10,271 nucleotides of DNA from Halobacteriales archaeon QS_5_70_15 (GCA_003022005.1 PXRQ01000011.1:1-10271), one strand, 5' to 3'; shown: positions 1-6,309, counted from the first letter of the stretch. Translations and numbers: made by a program. Notes: generated by a model not told the origin, from the letters alone.

Positions 1-228
1 ACGCGCTGGACGCCCGCGGCGGCCGGATCGAGGACGTCCGGGTGGAGTACCCCGACCGCTCGAACAGGTCGATCACCTCCTCGGGGTCGAACGGGATGCC
101 GACGATCGACTCGACGCGCTCGTGAGTGACGGACTTGCGGTCCGTCGAGAGGTCCGGCCGGACGTGCTCGCGGTCGGGGTACTCCACCCGGACGTCCTCG
201 ATCCGGCCGCCGCGGGCGTCCAGCGCGT
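1..228. repeat. 59-base perfect inverted repeat (1-59 versus 170-228)
   Basis: Bases 1-59 read as the exact reverse complement of bases 170-228, with a 110-base loop; identity stops abruptly at 60/169. Both arms lie in the pheT reading frame. The right arm encodes a normal PheRS beta stretch (LDARGGRIEDVRVEYPDR on the minus strand); the left arm encodes that stretch backwards. A natural 59-base perfect hairpin in a conserved gene is unlikely, so this is probably a fold-back chimera at a contig end. Confidence 0.95.
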
Positions 229-1009
229 AGCAGACGATGTTCAGCATCCGGTCGATCGTCCACTGGTCGGTGCCGGTCATCTCGATCAGGAGGTCCCGCG
301 AGCCCTCGTCGACCTCCGTCCGACGGCCGTTGATCACCGGCGGGAAGGAGAACAGGCCGATCTCGTCGTAGATGGCGGGGTAGCGCCCGTACTCCTCGAC
401 GATCGGGCCGTAGTCGTCCCCGACCGGGTGGTCGGTCAGCACCTCCGCGGGCGTCATCCCGGTGTCGGCGTCGAGGGGCACGAACCGGTCGCCGTCGGGC
501 TCGATGCCGCGGTAGGTAATGGTCTTGGCCCGTCGGTCCGCCTCGTCCCCCTGGGCCGCCCGACCCTTGATCATCGTCAGGTCGTGGACGCCGATGGCGC
601 CCTTCTCGCGCCTGCGGCCCATCGTCGCGTGGAGCTTCTCCTGGAGCTGGATGAGCGACTCCAGCTTCGCCTCGCTCATGTCCAGCCCGCGGACGACCGC
701 GGCGGTGACGTACGGCCGCTCTTCGGGGACGGACTCCTCGACCCCGACGACCCACTCCGCGGAGTTCGTCGTGGGGACGTAGACGCCCCGGTCGTCGCCG
801 TACTGGTAGCGCAGCGACCGCGCTACCCCCTCGACCGAGAGGCGGTCGAGCCGGTCCGGCGCGAACTCAAGCCGGAACTCACCCTCCTCGGTCCGGCCCT
901 CGTACTCCAGGCCGAGCGCGAACAGGTCCTCGCGGAGCTCCTCGCCGCTCTTCTCGTCGTGCCCCGTGAGCCACCGGAGCTCGTCGGGGTCGACGTCGAC
1001 GACGGGCAT
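1..1009 (-). CDS. pheT: Phenylalanyl-tRNA synthetase beta subunit, C-terminus cut by window edge
   Basis: PheRS beta subunit, the partner of PheS in the cytoplasmic alpha2-beta2 enzyme that charges tRNA-Phe. Translating the reverse strand from the ATG at 1009 gives MPVVDVDPDELRWLTG..., then an archaeal-type N-terminal part with FAPDRLDRLSVEGVARSLR, a GAIGVHDLTMIKG segment, FSFPPVINGR and DLLIEMTGTD, as in archaeal/eukaryal beta subunits. The ATG shares its A with the pheS stop (TGATG), and a GGAGG lies 10 bases upstream inside the pheS end, so the two are translationally coupled. About 316 residues are credible, of the roughly 550-600 usual for the family. The frame stays open to the edge, but bases 1-59 are an inverted copy of 170-228, so the terminal residues (GYSTRTSSIRPPRASSA) are probably not native. 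Identity is confident; the left end is not. Confidence 0.93.
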   Translation of the reverse strand, partial: MPVVDVDPDELRWLTGHDEKSGEELREDLFALGLEYEGRTEEGEFRLEFAPDRLDRLSVEGVARSLRYQYGDDRGVYVPTTNSAEWVVGVEESVPEERPYVTAAVVRGLDMSEAKLESLIQLQEKLHATMGRRREKGAIGVHDLTMIKGRAAQGDEADRRAKTITYRGIEPDGDRFVPLDADTGMTPAEVLTDHPVGDDYGPIVEEYGRYPAIYDEIGLFSFPPVINGRRTEVDEGSRDLLIEMTGTDQWTIDRMLNIVCYALDARGGRIEDVRVEYPDREHVRPDLSTDRKSVTHERVESIVGIPFDPEEVIDLFERSGYSTRTSSIRPPRASSA

Positions 1010-2529
1010 CAGTAGACCGCCTCCGTGGTCCGCAACAGCTCGAGGTCACACAGCGTCCCGTGGACGTCCCGGATGTCCTCGAAGCCGTACATGAGCATGA
1101 GCAGCCGTTCGAGGGCGAGCCCCCAGGCCATCACGTCACACTCCACGCCCAGGGGACGGAGCACCTCCTCGCGGAAGATGCCCGAGTTGCCGATCTCGAC
1201 CATCTCCCCGGTCTCCGGGTGGGTACCGAACAGCTCGAAGCTAGGTTCAGTATAGGGGTTGTAGTGGGGCTTGAACTCCAGATCGGTGATGCCGAACCGC
1301 TCGTAGAACTCGGTGAAGGTGCCCATCAGGTCCCGCACGGAGAGGTCCTCGGCCATCACCCACCCCTCGATCTGGAAGAACTCCAGGAGGTGCGTCGGGT
1401 CGAGCGTGTCGTTGCGGTACACCTTCTCGACGCTGAAGTACCGCTCGGGGGGCTCGAGGTCGCCGACCTCGTGGCCGGAGAGGTAGCGCATCGAGAGCGA
1501 CGTGGTGTGGCCCCGGAGGTCCACCTCGCGGGCGACCTCCTCGGTCCACGGGGAGTGGTAGCCGTCGCCGTCCTCGCCGACGCCCTCGAGGTGGGCCGAG
1601 CGAACCCGACCGACGAGGTCGTCCGGAAGTTCCCGCATCGGCGGGACGTCGAGCCCGAACTGGTCCCAGTGGGTGCGGGCGGGGTGGTCCTGGGGCATGA
1701 ACAGGCAGTCGTTGATCCAGAACTCCGCGTCGGCGTGGGGCCCCTCCATCTCCTGGAACCCCATCCCGACGAGGACGTCCTTCACGCGGTCGGCGGTCCC
1801 CCGGAGCACGTGCTTTCGGCCGCCGTGGGTCGTCTCGGCGTCGGCCTCGACGTTGTACTCGGCGAACTCGACGTCGCGCCACTCGCCCGAGGTGAGCATC
1901 TCGGGCGTGACCTGGCCGACCGTCTCGGCGGTCTCGACCCCTTCCATCAGCGCCGTGACGCCCTCGTCGGTGACCGTGACCGACCGGACGGTGCGGGACG
2001 CGCGGCGGACGAGGCCCCGCTCCTCGAGCCGGTCGAGGGGCACCCTGTCGACGGCGTCGGTCTTTCCGGATTCGATCGCCGACAGCGCGGCCGCCTCGGG
2101 GTCGTCCCCGGGATCGACTCGCGGGTCCTCGGCGACGGTCACCTCGCCGGCGTCGATATCGCCGAACCCCTTGCGGGCGAAGTTGGCGAGCGCGACGTCG
2201 ACGGCCGGTCCGTCGAGCCCCGCGGCGTCGATCACCTCGCCGAGCGGCACCGGCGACGCGTCGCCGCCGGCCTCGACCGCCGCGTCGTAGAGGCGGCGCT
2301 CGGGAAGGCCCGACTCGAGGTACTCGCGGCCCTCGTCGGTGAGCGTCACCGCGGCGTCCTCGCGCTCCTCGACCGCGAGGAGGCCCGCCGCCTCGAGTTC
2401 GAGGGCCACACGGGTGACCGCCTGTGTTGGTTCGCCGAGTTCCTCGGCGAGCTGTTCGGTCGTCTTCGGGTCGGTCGCGCTCGCCGCTTCGAGGAGCGCG
2501 ACCTGTGTCCCCGGGAGTCTGCGTGGCAT
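1009..2529 (-). CDS. pheS: Phenylalanyl-tRNA synthetase alpha subunit
   Basis: Catalytic class II subunit of PheRS (506 residues, normal for the archaeal form), which activates Phe and attaches it to tRNA-Phe. The N-terminal ~200 residues form winged-helix repeats typical of archaeal/eukaryal alpha subunits (for example TTEQLAEELGEPTQAVTR at 23-40 and RLEERGLVRRASRTV at 167-181). The catalytic core follows: motif 1 area around KHVLRGTADRVKDVLVGMGF (239-258), WINDCLFMPQDHPART (271-286), motif 2 with SVEKVYRNDTLDPTHLLEFFQIEG (366-389), the NSGIFREEVLRPLG segment (448-461), and motif 3 GLALERLLMLMYG (470-482). It is first of two operon genes. No Shine-Dalgarno sequence or TATA box lies directly upstream of its ATG; the nearest good promoter is ahead of a Phe-rich leader ORF ending 46 bases upstream, suggesting that pheS is translated after or through that leader. 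Confidence 0.97.
   Translation of the reverse strand: MPRRLPGTQVALLEAASATDPKTTEQLAEELGEPTQAVTRVALELEAAGLLAVEEREDAAVTLTDEGREYLESGLPERRLYDAAVEAGGDASPVPLGEVIDAAGLDGPAVDVALANFARKGFGDIDAGEVTVAEDPRVDPGDDPEAAALSAIESGKTDAVDRVPLDRLEERGLVRRASRTVRSVTVTDEGVTALMEGVETAETVGQVTPEMLTSGEWRDVEFAEYNVEADAETTHGGRKHVLRGTADRVKDVLVGMGFQEMEGPHADAEFWINDCLFMPQDHPARTHWDQFGLDVPPMRELPDDLVGRVRSAHLEGVGEDGDGYHSPWTEEVAREVDLRGHTTSLSMRYLSGHEVGDLEPPERYFSVEKVYRNDTLDPTHLLEFFQIEGWVMAEDLSVRDLMGTFTEFYERFGITDLEFKPHYNPYTEPSFELFGTHPETGEMVEIGNSGIFREEVLRPLGVECDVMAWGLALERLLMLMYGFEDIRDVHGTLCDLELLRTTEAVY
1020..1024 (-). promoter_or_regulatory. Shine-Dalgarno site of pheT inside the pheS 3' end
   Basis: GGAGG on the minus strand, 10 bases before the pheT ATG, complementary to the 3' end of archaeal 16S rRNA. 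Together with the one-base stop/start overlap it supports the pheT start chosen. Confidence 0.6.
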
Positions 2530-2550
2530 TCGGCTGGGTTCGTCTGTGTC

Positions 2551-2575
2551 TGTCGGTCAGTTAGCGGTTCCGACA
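2551..2575 (-). promoter_or_regulatory. Hairpin directly after the leader stop codon
   Basis: On the minus strand TGTCGG (2575-2570) starts immediately after the leader TAG and pairs over six bases with CCGACA (2556-2551), leaving a 13-base loop. The GTCGG arm can instead pair with CCGAC at 2620-2616 inside the leader ORF. No oligo-T follows, so a simple archaeal intrinsic terminator is not indicated. The stem is short and could be chance. Confidence 0.35.
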
Positions 2576-2659
2576 CTACGCGGCCCCGAAGAAGAAGCCC
2601 ATCCCCGTGCGGACCGTCGGCTGCGGGACGCTGCGCCCGTTCCGGGGATCGGTGGGCAT
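2576..2659 (-). CDS. Putative Phe-rich regulatory leader peptide of pheST (27 residues)
   Basis: A minus-strand ORF opens with ATG at 2659 and ends with TAG at 2576-2578. It begins MPTDPRNGRS and ends TGMGFFFGAA, with three consecutive TTC (Phe) codons at residues 22-24. The TATA-like TTTTTA at 2684-2689 is centred 27 bases before the ATG, so the transcript probably starts on this codon, as is usual for haloarchaeal leaderless mRNAs. The stop is 46 bases before pheS. Placement of clustered cognate codons just before a stop, upstream of the cognate synthetase gene, matches the known bacterial leader-peptide design (E. coli pheM ahead of pheST). A shorter in-frame start at 2602 would give MGFFFGAA. 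The frame and spacing are seen; the regulatory role is inferred. I know of no described archaeal counterpart. Confidence 0.6.
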   Translation of the reverse strand: MPTDPRNGRSVPQPTVRTGMGFFFGAA

Positions 2660-2683
2660 ACGCGGACTGTGTGCCAGTATCGG

Positions 2684-2689
2684 TAAAAA
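2684..2689 (-). promoter_or_regulatory. TATA-like box of the leader-pheS-pheT transcript
   Basis: TTTTTA on the minus strand, preceded by the purine-containing GAACGC (BRE-like), centred 27 bases upstream of the leader ATG at 2659 and 157 bases upstream of the pheS ATG. No comparable AT-rich element lies 25-30 bases before pheS itself. The same T-run could also help end transcription of the upstream oxidase gene. Confidence 0.65.
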
Positions 2690-2805
2690 GCGTTCTGCTC
2701 GGATACGAACGGTCCCCGATACAGCCCGCCCGCGTTTCGACACCGAGAGTCCCGCCGTCCTCTCATGACGCCGGAGACCCCACGGTGTTCACGCCGGGGA
2801 GGACG

Positions 2806-3951
2806 TCACACCACGTGGCCCTCCCCCTCGGTCGTCTCCTCGAAGCGGTCGCTCCGGTATGGCTCGAGGGAGACGATATCCGTACTGCCCTCGAGACAGA
2901 GGTCCGCGACGATCTGGCCTGTCGCGGGGGCGTGCTGGAATCCGTGGCCCGAGAACCCGACCGCCTGGACGAATCCCTCCGAACTCTCCTCGATGATCGG
3001 GTTGTCGTCGGGGGTGAGCCCGTAGAGGCCGGCCCACCCCCGCCGGATGCGCGTCTCCGGGCCGAAGTAGTCGGCGGTCTCGGCGGCCCGCTCGACAGCC
3101 TCGGCCGACCAGCCGGTGTCCGTCGACTCGCGGAAGTGGTCCGGGTCGGCGTCGGGGTCGTCCTCGGCGAAGTGCCCGCCGACGAGTGCGCGACCCTCCC
3201 GTTCCGGCCGGAAGTACGACCCGCTCGTGATGTCCGCGGTGAGCGGGACGTCCTCGGGGACGGGCGTCTCCGGATCGACGACGGCGACCTGCCGTCGCCG
3301 CGGCGCCACGGGAACCTCCAGGTCGGCCATCGCCGCCACCTCCCGGGCCCACGGCCCGGCCGCGTTTACCACGACGTCGGACTCGATCCGTCCCGCCTCG
3401 GTCCCGACGCCCACGACCCGCTCGCCGTCCCGGCGGAGGTCCGTCACCGCGGTCCTCGTGCGGATGTCGACGCCCGCCTCCCGCGCGGCGGCGGCGAACC
3501 CCTGGACGGCGAGGTGCGGGTCGGCGAACCCGTCGGTCGGGGAGTAGGTGCCGACGCGGTAGCGCTCGGCGTGGAGCGCCGGCCACCGCTCTCCAAGTTC
3601 CCCGGGCGAGAGCGTCTCGGTCGGTACCCCCTTCTCGCGCTGCATCTCGGCGGCCTCCCGGAGCGCGTCGGCCACCTCCGCCGTCCGGGCGAGGAACAGG
3701 TACCCGGGGCGCCGGTGCTCGATCGTCGTCCCGAACTCCTCCTCGAAGTCGTTCCAGACCGCCATCGCCGTCAGCGAGAGCTCCACGTTCTCCGGCGAGG
3801 AGAACTGCGCCCGGATGCCGCCGACGGCGCGGTCCGTGCTCCCTCCACCCAGCGTGTTCTTCTCCAGGAGCGTCACCGACGCGCCGCGCTCGGCGAGGTA
3901 GTACCCGCTCGCGAGGCCGACGATACCGCCCCCGACCACACAGACGTGCAT
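2806..3951 (-). CDS. FAD-dependent amine/amino-acid oxidoreductase, DAO family
   Basis: A 381-residue flavoprotein of the D-amino-acid/glycine/sarcosine oxidase (DAO) family, expected in the cytoplasm or at the inner membrane face, oxidising the C-N bond of a small amine or amino acid. The N-terminal Rossmann motif is VVGGGIVGLASGYYLAERG (5-23), with the ribose-binding acidic residue E30 at the end of the second strand. A second FAD segment VVNAAGPWA is at 194-202. The C-terminal part has SGSYFRPEREGRALVGG (243-259), GLYGLTPDDNPII (308-320) and FSGHGFQHAPATGQIVADL (333-351), resembling SoxB and glycine-oxidase-like proteins. A TATA-like box lies 25-26 bases before the ATG and there is no Shine-Dalgarno sequence, so the mRNA is probably leaderless. 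It stands alone, downstream of a gap and before pheS on the same strand. The substrate cannot be told from the sequence; the electron acceptor may be O2 or a membrane carrier. Confidence 0.88.
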   Translation of the reverse strand: MHVCVVGGGIVGLASGYYLAERGASVTLLEKNTLGGGSTDRAVGGIRAQFSSPENVELSLTAMAVWNDFEEEFGTTIEHRRPGYLFLARTAEVADALREAAEMQREKGVPTETLSPGELGERWPALHAERYRVGTYSPTDGFADPHLAVQGFAAAAREAGVDIRTRTAVTDLRRDGERVVGVGTEAGRIESDVVVNAAGPWAREVAAMADLEVPVAPRRRQVAVVDPETPVPEDVPLTADITSGSYFRPEREGRALVGGHFAEDDPDADPDHFRESTDTGWSAEAVERAAETADYFGPETRIRRGWAGLYGLTPDDNPIIEESSEGFVQAVGFSGHGFQHAPATGQIVADLCLEGSTDIVSLEPYRSDRFEETTEGEGHVV

Positions 3952-3972
3952 GTGATCAAGGACGGTGGGCCG

Positions 3973-4329
3973 CTACAAAGAGGTTCGCTGGCGGGTATCG
4001 GTCGCCGCACCGCCGGTTCGGGACGCCGTGTCCCTCCCGGAGCCGGTTCGGTTTTCGGGACCGGTCCAGGTTCCGCGCCCCATCTCCCCGGGGTCGGGGC
4101 CGGGGTTGGGGCCCCGTCCCGGCTCGCCACACCGACCGTGGAGGGTCCCGACGGTGCCCGAGGTACTGGTGTCGTCGGACGTACCCCACCCGTCATTCGC
4201 GCGTTCGTACCCCCTCCGTTCGTCGACCGCGAGGAGGGCGTCCTCCGCGCACTGGCCCGGGTTACGGTAGAGGCGGCCGTCGTCGATCCGGGGTCCGAGA
4301 CCGATTGTCTCCCCACCTGTGGTTTCCAT
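3973..4329 (-). CDS. Possible small hypothetical protein (118 residues), doubtful
   Basis: A minus-strand frame opens with ATG at 4329, whose A is the last base of the stop of the ORF before it (TAATG). It begins METTGGETIGLGPRIDDG and is moderately acidic for about 60 residues (AEDALLAVDERRGYERAND), then turns into Gly/Pro/Arg/Thr-rich low complexity (EPGRGPNPGPDPGEMG), partly because it crosses a G-run motif. The stop falls inside the TATA-like box of the downstream oxidase gene. I recognise no family, and GC-rich gaps produce such frames by chance. The first half is the more credible part. Confidence 0.3.
   Translation of the reverse strand: METTGGETIGLGPRIDDGRLYRNPGQCAEDALLAVDERRGYERANDGWGTSDDTSTSGTVGTLHGRCGEPGRGPNPGPDPGEMGRGTWTGPENRTGSGRDTASRTGGAATDTRQRTSL
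3974..3979 (-). promoter_or_regulatory. TATA-like box of the DAO-family oxidase
   Basis: TTTGTA on the minus strand, within CTCTTTGTAG, centred about 25.5 bases upstream of the ATG at 3951. This fits a leaderless start and supports the start chosen. Confidence 0.55.
4090..4111 (+). other. Perfect G-quadruplex motif (four GGGG runs, two-base loops)
   Basis: On the plus strand four GGGG runs at 4090-4093, 4096-4099, 4102-4105 and 4108-4111 are separated by TC, CC and TT. CCCC lies directly on both sides (4086-4089 and 4112-4115), so a hairpin may compete with the quadruplex. It is about 140 bases upstream of the oxidase start, on the strand that templates that gene's transcript direction. Confidence 0.6.
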
Positions 4330-4427
4330 TATCGATAGAACGAGTCCTCCCCCCGGTACTGGACCTGGTCGAACGCCCACTCCCCGTCCATCTCGTCGGC
4401 CTCCACGACGTAGAAGGTCCCGTCCAC
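4329..4427 (-). CDS. Small acidic ORF or gene remnant downstream of trpS (32 residues)
   Basis: The minus-strand frame from a GTG at 4427 encodes VDGTFYVVEADEMDG then EWAFDQVQYRGEDSFYR and a TAA at 4329-4331. The composition is strikingly haloarchaeal: acidic and aromatic, with G or C at almost every third position. The same frame stays open upstream for 22 codons (TDGNPLRTAGVRASRS before the GTG) to a TAG at 4491-4493, without an ATG, GTG or TTG. It therefore looks either like a tiny gene with an uncertain start or like the C-terminal remnant of a larger protein whose front was lost near the trpS end. No Shine-Dalgarno or TATA box is visible. It shares one base with the following ORF. Family unknown. 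Confidence 0.45.
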   Translation of the reverse strand: MDGTFYVVEADEMDGEWAFDQVQYRGEDSFYR

Positions 4428-4470
4428 TGAGCGGCTCGCCCGGACGCCGGCGGTTCGGAGGGGGTTCCCG

Positions 4471-6084
4471 TCAGTTCGACCGCGGTGACTCTATCTCCAG
4501 GTCCAGCCCCTCCAGCACCTCGCGGGCCTCCTCGCGCTTCTCCTGGTGGTCGGCGAGGAACTCCCGCATCAGTCCGGCGGCCTGCTCCTTGCAGTCGCCA
4601 CAGAGCCGCTCGCCGCCGACGCACTCCTCGTAGACGCGCTTCGCGAACTCGTCGTCGTCGCCCGAGAGCAGGTAGGCGTACAGCTCGTAGACGGGGCACT
4701 CGTCGGCCTCGCCGCCGAGTTCCCGCTGAAGCTCCGCGGTCTCGCGCCCGCCCGTCGTGGCCGCCTTCACCTTCTCGTAGCCCTCCTCCGGGTCGTCCAG
4801 CAGGGAGATGTGGCTCGCCGGAACGGACGAGGACATCTTCCCCCCCGTGAGGCCGGTCATGAACCGGTGGTAGATCGACGACGGCGGGTAGAAGCCGTAG
4901 CCGCCGCGCTCGACCTCGACCTCGCGGGCGAGCGCCTCGGCCTCGGCGAGATCCATCTCGAAGGCGTCGACGTGCCCCTCGAAGACCCGCTTCTCGCCCT
5001 CGACCGCCTCGACGATCGCCTCGAACGCCGCCTCGGTGGCGGTCCGGTCGAAGAACCGCACGCGCGGTCGGAGCGGTTCCGTCCCGGCGTTCTCCAGCTT
5101 CTCGATCGCCGACTCCCGGGGCGGGGACTCCCGGGCGTGCTCGCGGAGCCAGTCGGCGGCGTCCTCACAGCGGACCGTCGCGTCCTCCTCGCCTTCCTCG
5201 GCCGCACCGTCCTCGGCCGCCGCGTGGAGCGCCTCGTTCGCACGGGCGACGAGATCGCGTTCGGCGTCCTCGAGCTCCTGGCTGAAGTACGCCTCGGTCA
5301 CCTTGAAGCAGCGCATCCGGGCCGCGAGGTCCCGCGCCAGCCGCATGTGCGGGTCCTGGTCCGGTCCCACGGGGATGACGGTCGGCTTCGGCTCGTCGAG
5401 TTGCGGGTAGAGGATGTCGGCCATCTGCGTGACGACCGACTGCATGTACGAGACGTTCGTCTCGCCGTCGAAGTCGTAGATGGCTTGGAGCTCCGAGAAG
5501 TTCGCCTTCGTCCCGAGCTCGAACCCGAGGTCCTGGACCTCGCGGTTGCCGGACTGTCTGTATATCTCGCCCTCCCCGGGGTCGAACCCGAGCGCGAGGA
5601 AGGACAGCAGGTAGTTCTCGGTGTGCTCGTCGATCTCGTCCCAGGAGAGCCCGCGAGCGGCGTGGGCCTCGAGGTCCGCGATGAGCCCGTAGGCGTCGGC
5701 GCCCTGCTCCTGGTGCCAGATGATCTCGTCGAACACCATCTTGTGGCCGATGTGCGGGTCGCCGGTCGGCATGAACCCCGAGAGCACCGCGGCGTCCTCC
5801 CCCTCGCGGAGCGCGTCTGCGACCCGGCGGTAGCCCCGGTGGCCGAAGATGACCCCCCGGCGCATCAGGTAGTGGGGGTTCGGAACGTCCGGGAGCACCT
5901 CGTCGAACGCCTCGATGCCGAACTGCTCGAACAGCTTCCGGTAGTCCCCGATCGTCGCGGAGCCCCACGGGTCGAGCGCGACGTCGTCGGCTCCTGCCGC
6001 CCCGCCGTCGGGCAGGGCCGGACCGAGCCCGTCCGCCACGGGTGAGTCGCTACTCGACTCGTCCGGTCGCGGGTCCTCGCTCAT
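4471..6084 (-). CDS. trpS: Tryptophanyl-tRNA synthetase
   Basis: Class I synthetase (537 residues) that charges tRNA-Trp in the cytoplasm. Archaeal/eukaryal type: DPWGSATIGDYRKLFEQFGI at 38-57, FMPTGDPHIGHKMVFDE with the HIGH motif at 111-114, the VIPVGPDQDPHMRLARDLA segment at 236-254, and GLTGGKMSSSVPAS with the KMSSS loop at 416-420. An acidic insertion of about 130 residues (roughly 269-395) separates the RLARDLA segment from the YGFYPPSSIYHRFMTGLTGGK segment; archaeal enzymes without it are under 400 residues. The C-terminus has ECVGGERLCGDCKEQAAGLMREFLADHQEKR. The ATG at 6084 is supported by a TATA-like box about 28 bases upstream (leaderless). It is divergent from the transporter pair. 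Unlike pheS, no Trp-rich leader ORF precedes it. Confidence 0.97.
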   Translation of the reverse strand: MSEDPRPDESSSDSPVADGLGPALPDGGAAGADDVALDPWGSATIGDYRKLFEQFGIEAFDEVLPDVPNPHYLMRRGVIFGHRGYRRVADALREGEDAAVLSGFMPTGDPHIGHKMVFDEIIWHQEQGADAYGLIADLEAHAARGLSWDEIDEHTENYLLSFLALGFDPGEGEIYRQSGNREVQDLGFELGTKANFSELQAIYDFDGETNVSYMQSVVTQMADILYPQLDEPKPTVIPVGPDQDPHMRLARDLAARMRCFKVTEAYFSQELEDAERDLVARANEALHAAAEDGAAEEGEEDATVRCEDAADWLREHARESPPRESAIEKLENAGTEPLRPRVRFFDRTATEAAFEAIVEAVEGEKRVFEGHVDAFEMDLAEAEALAREVEVERGGYGFYPPSSIYHRFMTGLTGGKMSSSVPASHISLLDDPEEGYEKVKAATTGGRETAELQRELGGEADECPVYELYAYLLSGDDDEFAKRVYEECVGGERLCGDCKEQAAGLMREFLADHQEKREEAREVLEGLDLEIESPRSN

Positions 6085-6109
6085 TCACCCTGGATTCCGG
6101 CGGTCCGCG

Positions 6110-6115
6110 AATAAA
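6110..6115 (-). promoter_or_regulatory. TATA-like box of trpS
   Basis: TTTATT on the minus strand (within CCCTTTATTCGCGG), centred about 28 bases upstream of the trpS ATG, consistent with transcription starting at or next to that codon. The GGGTGA directly touching the ATG is too close to act as a Shine-Dalgarno site. Confidence 0.7.
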
Positions 6116-6220
6116 GGGTTCGGATGGCGGGCACCGCGCCCCGTCGCCCGCGACACCGACCGCGGCCTGGCTTCGTCGGACGGCCCGGCGAGCCCCGGTA
6201 CTCGCGATCGTCGCGATGGG

Positions 6221-6250
6221 ATAATAATAAATGTTACACGCCAGTAACCA
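6221..6250. promoter_or_regulatory. AT-rich tract followed by an operator-like inverted repeat
   Basis: A run ATAATAATAAATGTTA at 6221-6236 is the most AT-rich stretch in the trpS-transporter gap. Its end forms an inverted repeat GTTAC (6233-6237), six bases, GTAAC (6244-6248). It could be a regulator binding site or a distal promoter element; no ORF starts 25-30 bases after it. Confidence 0.35.
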
Positions 6251-6269
6251 TCCGCGTCAGGCCGTGAGA

Positions 6270-6285
6270 CGGGAGTAATCTCCCG
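6270..6285. promoter_or_regulatory. Operator-like dyad CGGGAG-TAAT-CTCCCG
   Basis: Perfect six-base arms around a four-base centre, lying about 25 bases upstream of the TATA-like element of the transporter pair. The position suits a regulator binding site upstream of the promoter. It could also form a small hairpin; no transcript is predicted to cross it. Confidence 0.4.
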
Positions 6286-6309
6286 GAAACTGTTGTCCAT
6301 TCGACAAAG

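Noticed and set aside
1060..4338. A 1092-codon plus-strand ORF antisense to pheS, the leader region and the oxidase gene.
   Set aside because: It is the GC-rich shadow of real minus-strand genes: its protein is Arg/Val/Leu/Gly-rich, matches no family, and crosses two promoters and three genes.
6085..6300. A 71-residue minus-strand ORF whose TGA directly touches the trpS ATG, considered as a Trp leader peptide.
   Set aside because: It has only one Trp codon, a basic non-haloarchaeal C-terminal half, and the trpS TATA-like box lies inside it. trpS appears leaderless.
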